Assembly: GCA_023231475.1 (NCBI GenBank)
Contig: JALJEE010001744.1
Location: 1-55,786 of the forward strand
DNA: 55,786 nt
DNA from: Seison nebaliae
Taxonomy: Eukaryota > Rotifera > Pararotatoria > Seisonacea > Seisonidae
Direction: 5' to 3'
Shown here: piece after piece, positions 47,181-55,786 of the stretch
How the letters are laid out: each line of letters starts with the position of its first letter
Position numbering within the stretch: the stretch's first letter is position 1
Notes under the pieces: model-generated
What the model saw: the letters and a program-made list of their open reading frames with translations, nothing else
What the model was told of the DNA's origin: nothing
The model's database searches: none
Made by a program: the position numbers and the translations under genes

Positions 47181-49483
47181 AATTTCAAACAACAAATATC
47201 AATTTCGACATTCCCGTTATTTCCTACTAATAAAAAAGGAGTCAATTATTAATCTTTCCTCTTTTGAGATGAAGAGTTATGTTAAATTGCCGATTCGTTC
47301 ACAAACTATTCATCTGGTCTGGTAAAAAGACCAAAACTGGCCATTTCCAGGCATGGTCTTCCCTTTTATCTGATATGGCACGAAAATTACTGAATTATTA
47401 CCATTAAAAAATTTGTTTTCCATTCTTTTCCGTCGAATGGACCTTGTGTATTTTTCTAGGAATAATTCGTTCATCACTTAACAATAAATCAGGAAACTAT
47501 TTCACTTAACAAACAAAGAATTTTGTATATTTTCTTTATTCGATTTTCTTTTCATGTTTTTCATTTTTTTTCCTTCCTCCTTTCTCCCCAATGCCCATTA
47601 CTTCCTGTTCTTTCACTTTGAACAACTTAATTTCCGAAAAACTGTTGAATCCTTTCTCTCAATCCGAATGAGAAAAAAAACCGATAACCTTAGAATAGAC
47701 TAATGTGAAATGATAATCCTTAAAAGTTTTCATATCAATTTTAATCTTCTCTTTTCTCCACTATTGTTACAAGATGTTATCATTTCCGTTCTACTTGTTC
47801 ATATTCTTCTTTCATGGATCATCGTCATCAAACACTTCTCCCAACCAGTTGTTGGTTTCCTTATCATTCGATGAATTATTTCCTAATACATCATTTTACA
47901 TCTTTTTTTCCGCACCAAAAAGTTGAATTTTGCTTTCATCTCATATTCGTAAAGAGATTTCACTTTCCGATTTTCGGCAAGTAATTTTAAAGATAGTTCG
48001 TTAAGTCTTCAAACTTCTATTTTTAACACTTGTCCATAAATTTTCAAAAAAATCATTTAAATCGCAACACAATTAATCGTTAGAGAATTTTCATCAAATT
48101 AAAAATTTTGTGTTTCTCATCAAGAAGATGGAGGGAAATGAATGGAAGATGAAATTGGAGGGTAAAACATTTTGTACTTAAAATTAGTCGTTCGCAGTTT
48201 TGGATGACACTTGTTAAATTATTGATGAACAGACGCAACAAATAGTCGGAAGAGGCGGAAGAAGTTTTTCTTTCCCAATTTCTTTTTTAAAAAATTGAAT
48301 TCCAATCAATCGTTCCTAAAGTTCCGATCGATTGGGAACTTCAGTGGTTAATTATCAGATGGAATAAAAAATAATTCATCCTCTATAAGTGAAAAAAAAT
48401 TTCGGACGAGTTTCTGTCCTTAGGAACATATTACACCACAGGGAACTACCATCAGCTACTTCTCACATTATGTGACATATCGTCCGAATTATGAATTAAC
48501 ATCATACAGATCTACATTAACTGGAATGGGGATTAATGAAAGAAAAGTATGATAAGGTGAAGAGTTAGTTGATGGAAATGGGAATTTTCTATTTATGTGT
48601 GTACGATTGTGCAAATGTTTCGTTCGTTTATTAAGTATGGAATTTGCACATAATTCTCCTGTTCTTCCTCACCATTATATGTATGGATAAGTATTTCTAT
48701 TTTTGAGAACATTCAATTTCAACATCATTCAATTTTTCTTTTGCGTTCATGGTGGATGAGAGGGAGAGAATATGAGAATGGAGACTTTTCTGAGAGTTTC
48801 CTTCCTATTTTCTGGTTAATTGACGTTCTGCTCCAATTCAGTATGGAAATTCACGTATAATTCAAATGAATGATTTATACTTTCTTTCAATTGATCATAT
48901 TTCCAAATTCTTTAAATATAGATGTATTGTTTCTTAGAAGGTCGTCAGTAAGTGCTTCAAGAGAAGGGAAGACATTCAAATTTTTTTCATCGTCACCGAA
49001 TTGAGAATTGGGAGAATATCGAGCATCAACAAGCAAAATTGGATCATAAAATGTTTAATATCCTCACTCATTATTACACGACGAAAAAAACAGAAAGAAT
49101 ATCAGAAATATATTGAGTTGCATGTGAAAAACAAATTGGGAATCGACTGACATCGTGATAAGCGTCGTTTTGGAAAAACATCATAATCATCATCAACGGC
49201 GTAGGAATTATTAAGTTCGATTTATCTTTCACGATATCAATCATCGCCTACGCAGGGACAGGAGGTGAATGATCGAACTTTGCCAGAATAGAGTAGAGAA
49301 TAAAATTACGAGTGATAGTCGTCTATTGAGTGTGGAAACATTGAGAAGGAAAAAAAACGAAAGAAAATTTGAAGAGACGATATAGAGTTGTTCTTTTAAA
49401 CGATATACGAAAATTATAGAGAAATTTCTTCTTTTTCTGATCATTTCTCCCAAAAACTTTCACTTAATTCTTTTTTTATTTCA

Positions 49484-52250
49484 ATGAATTCTACTAAAGA
49501 ATTTACATATCATCAACAACAACTTCAACCACAACAACCACAACTACAACAACAACAACTTCAACCACAATACCAGAAACAACAACGACAACAAGGATCA
49601 TATCATAATTATCATCATCATATTTCTCATCCAACATCAACATTACTCACGCCAACTACAACGACGAATGTTAATGGATTTGATAATAGACAATTTGAGA
49701 GAATATCAAAAATTAATGAACATAAAAATTATAAAGTTAATAACGGTATCAATAATAGCAATAACCACTTAAATAGAAGTAATAACAAGAATAGTAATAA
49801 TAATAATAATAATAACAACAACAACAATAATAATAATAATAATACGAATAATAATAAAAATTTAGGAAGGATAGAAAGAAATACTCGTCAAATTAATTAT
49901 CAGACAAATAATCAAAAAACTCAAAAAAATTTTCCTCCACAACAACAATTCGAAACGAATGATATAAATCGAAATATTTCAACAAAAAGACCTCATCATC
50001 ATCATCATCATCATCATCAACATCATCAGAATAATAATAATGATAATAATCAAAATTCTATAAATAATCCACAAAAACGAATAAATCAAACTCAACAACA
50101 ACAACAACAACAAGTATTACATCATAATAACGGTCAGATGATGGAGGAGGAAATGCAAAAGATGTCGAATATTCAGAATCAATCTATGTCATCCATTATT
50201 CCGATTTCAGAGAATAATATTTTGACAATGGAAGGAGTGAGTCGATATCCGACCAAATTCGACATAAATAACACGATGAATGATGAGAATGGTAAATTCT
50301 TTGATAATTATAATTCGCCTATGAATAAGAGATCATTGTTGGGTAATGACGTTCAAATGAATTCCATCGACAACAACAGTCAAACCACAAGAGTGACAAG
50401 TGTCATCTATTGGGAGAGCAAATGTCAGTTGCGTTTCGAACATTACGTCAGCAATTACGATCAAGATTATTTGAAGCAATTGATCGGTTGGGTGTATAAT
50501 AAACAGAAACCGATTGGCGTTTCTGTTGTCATGCGATTGACTGATGTGGGTCTACTGGCACAATTTATGGATTCGAGGAATGACAGTGTCACCTTCTTCC
50601 CCATGTCTCTTTGTCATGACATCCATTATACGAATGAGAATGGCGTTCCTACTCTGATATTCATTAATCGTAAACATCAGAAAAAGGCGAAATATCATCT
50701 ACTCGTTTGTCAGTTTAACGAACAGTCGGAGAATAAGTGCAAGAAAGTACAGAAGATATTCTCGAAATTGTTAAAACGTTATCAAAGAAATCCAAAAACG
50801 GCGAAGAAATATAATGAGTTGGATTATCAACAAATTGTCACGATTATCAGTAAGGAGAAAAAGAATCGACGAAACAATCGAATATTGAATGACGAGGGAA
50901 CACTAACGAAAACAGATGAAAAAGCTTCGAATACGATGCATCGTAGAACAACGACGAAACGTTCTCGATTGAAAAAGGCCTCCAGTAATAGTGCAGATGA
51001 TTTGAATAATAAGAAAGGAAATGGTAAAGAGAATCAACGATTAGCTAAACATAATTCAGCAACTATCACTTCCACAAAGAGTAATTCAAATCAAAAATCT
51101 TTACATGGAATGTTAGATTTGAGTTTACAAGATTATGCATTGGACGATCCATCTTATACGATTAGTACAACGACATATAATGATATAAATGACGATCGGA
51201 CAGAAATCGAAAATGTAGTTCCTATTCAACAACAACAACAACAACAATATAATATGATAAGAGATGATTCTGAATCATCATTCGCCGTCGATACATTTTC
51301 ATCGACAACTTCTGTACCGAACAATTTTAATAATCAACTCCCCAACAACAATAACAAGAATAATAATGTAAATTTGAATAAAATGCATAACGTCTATCAA
51401 CTTCAAAATGATCCAACACCATTCACATCAAACAGATCGATTAATGGAGATAAACAACAACAGCAACAACAACATGACAGTCGACATATGAATTATATGA
51501 AGAATGGTAATCGATTAATGGCGAGTCAATCAGTTGATTCTCGAATACCAAACACGAATTTACAATCAAACAAAACTAATAACAACAACAATAACAACAA
51601 TAACATTAATTTAAATAATAATAACAATAATACGTTCTATCGATCGAATGATTTGAAAACGAATAATTCACAAGTATTCCCTAGTTCTACAGTCAATACT
51701 ACTTCCCATGTCAATTCTGGTAAAAAGTTCTTCCAAAATCATTCTACTTATCCAAATGATCAACAACAGCAGCAACAACAACAGCAACTACAACAACAAC
51801 CTCCTCCTCCGTTGCCTCAATCACATTCGACACCACACGGTCATCATGGACACCATCATCGACGTAAATTCAATAATGATGGAAAATTGGAATCGAAATC
51901 GAAAAATAAGGCGAAACATGAAAAAAGAAAAAATCTGAATACTGAACAATTTTCTCCAAATTATCAGAATATCGAAAAATCGACAGGGAATTTATTGATA
52001 TATCCCAATGAGACAGTATTATACAATTCTGTTGATGGACAAAACTTTCTCAACAATCAATCATTTTTTAATACAAATAATACATCCAATGCGTCACCCA
52101 AATTAACATCGACAACATCTACAATCTTGAATGACCAACAGAATTCGGTAGATAATTCTTCATTCCAACAATATGAAAACTCTTTAAAAATTCCGATCGA
52201 CTTTCATAACAATCAAACCAGTATAACGTCACAACATCCACAAGATCTTC

Positions 52251-52281
<31 letters not shown>

Positions 52282-53047
52282 GCCGCAACAACAGCCGCAA
52301 CAACAACAACATGTGTACTATCAGACACCATCAAATTCATCAACACTATCTCATCAACAATCACAATTGCATATGACTGATTCAAATCAACAACAACAAG
52401 TTTTATTTAGGCAGCAGCAACAACAACAACAGCAGCAGCAGCAAACACAACAACAACAACAATCTCGAATTCAGCAGAATAATTATCAACAAATGTCGAA
52501 CGAATTTAATAATAATCGGAACAATTATTCAATTGATGTATCTGATCAGCAACAAGAGCAAGAACAATTTAATCAACAGCAAGAATCCAAACAATCATTA
52601 CAATCTCCTCCCACCACCATCTTATCTAATCCATATGATGATGCCAATAACTTCTTGGTAAAGACACCATATCCGGCTACTTGTAATCCTATGCAAGAAT
52701 TAGAAGAATTATTACTCATGGCAGATAATGAGCCATTAGTGGTACCAAAAGTTAAATTTGGAGTAAACGATCAACCAGCCTCATCTATTCTTCGAAGTAA
52801 GAAGAGTGAAGCTTCTCCAAATTTCACGCCTGGGATTTTCTATCCACACGAAGTGGCGAATACTGTCCATCAGAATACATTTCTCAATTCCCGAACGCAC
52901 ACTGACCTTATCTCTGCCAACACCGATTGGATGTACAATCAGAACTTCAACGGCAACCCAAACAATTCGCCCAGGAAGGTTCCCGTTAAGAAATGTGTCA
53001 GCTTCTCTTCAAACTTAGCGAAAGTTACTGAATTCCCATCAACCTAG
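49484..53047 (+). CDS. Q/N/H-rich protein with a PTB-like domain and C-terminal KCVSF motif, 1187 aa
   Basis: A single frame starting at ATG (MNSTKEFTYH). Residues 1-300 and 450-1060 are made of Gln, Asn and His runs. One compact, normal-complexity segment lies at about 302-445: VTSVIYWESKCQLRFEHYVS, then GVSVVMRLTDVGLLAQFMDS, DSVTFFPMSLCHDIHYT, VPTLIFINR, YHLLVCQF and a final helix KKVQKIFSKLLKRY. This strand order and closing helix fit a phosphotyrosine-binding (PTB/PID) fold; the call rests on pattern, not a search. The last 130 residues are again ordered: MQELEELLLMADNEP, an ASSILRS segment and finally KKCVSFSSNLAKV. KCVSF matches the RVxF docking consensus for protein phosphatase 1. An AATAAA lies about 125 bases after the stop. 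The protein could be an adaptor or a condensate-forming RNA-body protein; function unknown. Confidence 0.82.
49798..49855 (+). repeat. AAT/AAC triplet tract encoding polyN
   Basis: About eighteen almost uninterrupted Asn codons, mixing AAT and AAC. Confidence 0.85.
52248..52311 (+). repeat. CAA/CAG triplet tract encoding polyQ
   Basis: About twenty Gln codons interrupted by Pro codons, one of several polyQ tracts in this gene (another lies near 52411-52460). Confidence 0.85.
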
Positions 53048-53983
53048 AGGAAAGATGTCTCTCCCATCTCAACATTTTATTTCAATGTATTATCTTTCAT
53101 TTTTGTTAACTTATCAATTTCCCATCTACTAATGTTAAACAGAAAGTTCTTTTTGGAATTTTATTTAAAAAAATAAATAAGAAAAAGAAGTTTCATTTCT
53201 ACTCTCCCACCATCGAAACAATATGAATAATAATTGAAGATTTCTTTTAATTCCGGTCTAGTAGTTCATACTACACAATTGCACGCTTAATAAGTTCGTG
53301 AAAATTTACCTATAATTTTAATTATTCAACATCTGTACAAATGATCACTATAAATTCTCAAACATATAGATCGATTAGATCTTATTCTATTATTTCCTCT
53401 TCTCCATTCTACTTTGTCCGAACAAGAACATCAACCAATCTCCTCCTTCAATTCTTCTCAGCAATGTTAGACGAATTCCTGCCGATATTTATCACCGTTC
53501 GCACTTTACGATTGATCCAAGATTTTAACATCTTCATTTTGAGACAGATCAGCAAAACAAAATCGCTTTACTTACACACGACAGAAGATCATTCGCATCT
53601 TCGCCTTTCACATTTACCATTAAAACCTGACGAACTGTACAAAGAAATCTATTTCATTATTTCTCATTCGAAATCAAAGTTAAAGTTAATAAATAATTGT
53701 AATTCTAATTCTTCTTTCTCATCCTATTTTTATATCTTTCTTAATTTCTCAACTACAATAATTGACGAAATATCTAGTTGAAATTCAAAAGAACAAAAGA
53801 ATCATCTCTAATCATCTATCTAAACTAAACTTTGATTTAGTTTTTAGAAAAAGTAAATAATTTTATTTACATTTCTTAAAGAAAATCCAATTATCGTGTC
53901 TCGTTAAATTGATTATCCTTAAAATTATTAGTATTCTAAAGATGATTGGGATGACTTTTAATATATTTTTCACTATATGGTGA
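53048..53983. other. 3' flank of the Q/N-rich gene
   Basis: It contains the probable polyadenylation signal AATAAA at 53172-53177. An open frame of 146 codons at 53341-53781 has no recognisable domain and a skewed S/L/I/F composition typical of chance frames in AT-rich DNA, so I do not call it a gene. Confidence 0.45.
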
Positions 53984-54327
53984 CCTGTTTAGTTTTGTGG
54001 GTACCTGGTATGCGGTGATTTCGCCACCCTTTTTTTTCCACTCTCATTCGGACAGTTCGCCACCCGACTTATGTACTTTTGATGTTTTCGCCACCCCTTT
54101 GTACAAATCTGAACTTCATGTTCTTAAAATGGACAGTTCGCCACCCTGCTTGTATATTTTCGGCGTTTTCGCCACCCTTATATACGTATTTGTATGTATT
54201 TTTGGCGTTTTCGCTACCCTTATATACAAATCATAACTGCATTTTCCAGAAATGAACAGTTCATACAAACATTGAACATAGAAAAAAAAAGGTGGCGAAA
54301 ACACCGGGATTCGGTAAACTAAATAGG
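53984..54327. mobile_element. 344-base foldback/MITE-like element with imperfect terminal inverted repeats
   Basis: The left end starts cctgtttagttt and the reverse complement of the right end starts cctatttagttt (11 of 12). After a variable gap, both ends carry cggtg(a/t)tttcgccacc followed by a T run. The interior holds tandem units built on ggacagttcgccaccc and gttttcgccaccc, with CGCCACCC or close variants at about 54020, 54057, 54088, 54138, 54169 and 54210. It encodes no protein, so it would be a non-autonomous element moved by a transposase elsewhere. No target-site duplication was clear. Confidence 0.65.
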
Positions 54328-54961
54328 ATGATAAGAAAATAATTATTGAAAGTAAAAAATAACCAACTGAATTTTTTGTTATCTTACTCTTATCACTCTT
54401 ATCTCTTAATATTTTGAATTCTAAATAAACTATCCTTTTAACTTCTTTCTAAACGACTAGCTCTCATGCACCTTCTATCAATCCTATACAATTTACTTGT
54501 AAGGATTGTACCGGAAACCATTTAATTGAATTAGTTTTAAAACTTTCAGGATACATATACTTGTTTTTATTTTTTCTAAATTTTGATACTTTAGTTTTTT
54601 TTAAAAATTAGTTGATATTCTGATCAAAATAATTTCTGTTACAATATTGTTTGGAGTCAAATTGTTGCCGAGAATAGTTCGTAATTTATTAAGTTTAACC
54701 AATTTACATAATAAGTTATACGCCGTTTCCTTTCGGCCTTTTTAGGAACTCTTCCCTTCACCTGAACGGAACATTTAATCATTTTTTTAAGAATTAGTTA
54801 GAAGTACAAAGAAAATTTACTAATCAGCTTATCTTTCTTCAGCCATGATAAATTGGTGAATAAAAATGAAGTCTTCATTTGAGACCTTTCTAAAAAATCG
54901 AAGTTATTGTGAAGAAAAATAGAAATTCTTCTTTGCCATTACAGTTGATTAGTGTGATTAG
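54328..54961. other. AT-rich spacer between two related repeat clusters
   Basis: About 630 bases with no gene or RNA recognised. Confidence 0.5.
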
Positions 54962-54965
54962 TTGA

Positions 54966-55150
54966 TTTCGCCACCCTGTTTTATCCATTTTGGACAATTC
55001 GCCACCCTGAATATGGACACTTTGCCACCTTGTGTGTGCATTTTCGGTGATTTTGCTATCCTTCTATGTAAATCTACACATTTTTTTCAAAAAATGGACA
55101 GTTTGCCACCTTGCTTGTATATTTTCGGTGATTTCGCCACTCTTCTATGT
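54966..55150 (+). repeat. Second CGCCACC repeat cluster, related to the 344-base element
   Basis: It has the same building blocks as the upstream element (ggacaattcgccaccctg, ggacagtttgccaccttg and attttcggtgatttcgccac), in the same orientation, but with more changes. It lacks the right-hand inverted end, so it is a partial or older copy. Its open frames are translations of the repeat, not genes. Confidence 0.75.
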
Positions 55151-55419
55151 AAATAAAATATGTGTAGTAGTTGAGAATGAAAAAGTATTTATCAGAATAT
55201 TTCAAGAAACGCATCCAGACCCCTATGAAAATGACCTTCTATCTAATTATCAACCATTAACGAAGGTCAAGGTCTAAACAGGAAGTTCCCGATCAATGAC
55301 AACATGTTAATTATACTCATCGTTCGATAACCATTATGTGCGATGATATCTCCATTAATTACATATTCCTACCATCTATAAATATGATCCTCGTTCCTAC
55401 ATATTATCATGTTCTATAC
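55151..55419. other. Short spacer
   Basis: Between the repeat cluster and the possible hAT terminus; nothing was recognised. Confidence 0.4.
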
Positions 55420-55786
55420 CAAGGGTCGGCAAGAGGCATATTTGGCATACTTTTAAAAAAAAGTATGCTGGATGCCCACCCTAATGATTTTGTGAGCCTA
55501 ACAGTTTACATGTTGTGCTTTAAAACAGAAGCTTATTACTGAAATATTTATAAAAATAAAAATATAACTTACAAGTGAACTATACTTCCGTTAGTTAGTT
55601 TTAACTGAAACAAAGATTTATTTGTTTCAGTTATAGAAAAAAAATTTTATTCATTTCAAATTTTAATAACATTCGTTCTCTTTCTCTTCCGTATCATCTT
55701 CTTCACTATCATCTTAACTAAAAACCTTAAATTCATTCGAATGTTTAAATATTTCTGAACTTTTTTATAAGACATAACTTATAAGA
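55420..55786 (+). mobile_element. Possible hAT terminus entering the right edge
   Basis: The sequence caagggtcggcaagaggcat resembles the CAGGGGTCGGCAA-type ends of many hAT elements. The preceding eight bases, ttctatac, would be one copy of the target-site duplication. A perfect hairpin (gcatactttt with aaaagtatgc) lies at 55445-55468. The other end is beyond the window and no transposase sequence is visible. Confidence 0.4.

Larger units (their letters stand above)
42550..49483. other. 7-kb region without recognisable genes
   Basis: No domain, splice chain or RNA gene was recognised on either strand. It contains a TTC triplet run near 44526-44555, a near-palindrome of catcatcatcg and cgatgatgat near 45022-45050, and a TA run near 47163-47180. 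Because it ends at the Q/N-rich gene, it may be that gene's regulatory region or hold a long first intron. Confidence 0.45.

Noticed and set aside
52119-52385. Antisense frame rich in Val opposite the polyQ tract
   Set aside because: It is the complement of CAA/CAG runs, not a gene.
53341-53781. 146-codon open frame downstream of the Q/N-rich gene
   Set aside because: No domain, hydrophobic and serine-rich chance composition, and it lies in a probable 3' flank. Kept only as a note.
53997-55277. Open frames translating to repeated PPCLYIFG.FATL segments
   Set aside because: They are translations of the CGCCACCC repeat units in several frames, with no start context or other coding sign.
1-55786. 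tRNA, rRNA or CRISPR sequences
   Set aside because: I looked for T-loop (ggttcgantcc) patterns, rRNA cores and regularly spaced repeats; none was convincing by eye. A covariance-model search would be decisive.

Overview
The window is nuclear DNA of a small-genome invertebrate animal. It is AT-rich, has spliced genes with very short introns (mostly 40-69 bases), and carries animal-specific families: FUT8 core fucosyltransferase, an OSM-9/Nanchung/OCR-type TRPV channel, an R5-type tandem tyrosine phosphatase, DHCR24, Skp1 and an FBXL2/20-type F-box protein. The proteins suggest an ecdysozoan (mite-like or nematode-like). I cannot fix the phylum: the acceptor sites are not the uniform TTTTCAG of nematodes, and no trans-splice leader or rRNA is present.

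Layout. 1-2.1 kb: decayed LINE reverse transcriptase on the minus strand. 2.4-7.1 kb: two unrecognised, largely disordered proteins on the minus strand. 7.1-9.5 kb: microsatellite-rich spacer. 9.5-16.6 kb: one huge exon encoding a tandem PTP with no receptor ectodomain in the window. 17.9-20.8 kb: TRPV channel (11 exons), tail to tail with an unknown minus-strand gene carrying three RRxS sites. 23.5-25.7 kb: FUT8. 27.4-28.0 kb: TXNDC17/TRP14. 28.8-30.3 kb: intronless DHCR24. 31.8-32.4 kb: Skp1. 33.9-37.7 kb: FBXL2/20-like F-box/LRR protein (13 exons) with a long N-terminal extension and a CaaX end. 37.7-49.5 kb: almost gene-free, holding a hAT transposase fragment. 49.5-53.0 kb: Q/N/H-rich protein with a PTB-like domain and a C-terminal PP1-docking-like motif. 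54.0-55.8 kb: a foldback/MITE-like element with internal CGCCACCC repeats, a related repeat cluster and a possible hAT terminus.

How genes relate. Skp1 and the F-box protein are same-strand neighbours that would act in the same SCF ubiquitin ligase. FUT8 is a Golgi enzyme, DHCR24 an ER sterol reductase, TXNDC17 a cytosolic disulfide reductase and TRPV a membrane cation channel; I see no operon logic joining them.

The most unusual signal is in splicing. In models where homology and reading frame fix the junctions, 28 of 30 GT-AG introns begin GTT, and the usual +5 G and exon -1 G are mostly absent. That departs strongly from the animal GTRAGT donor and suggests an altered 5' splice-site code. 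Exon coordinates are hand-derived; the total coding lengths of TRPV (2316), FBXL (3117), FUT8 (1755), TXNDC17 (414) and Skp1 (510) are all multiples of three.
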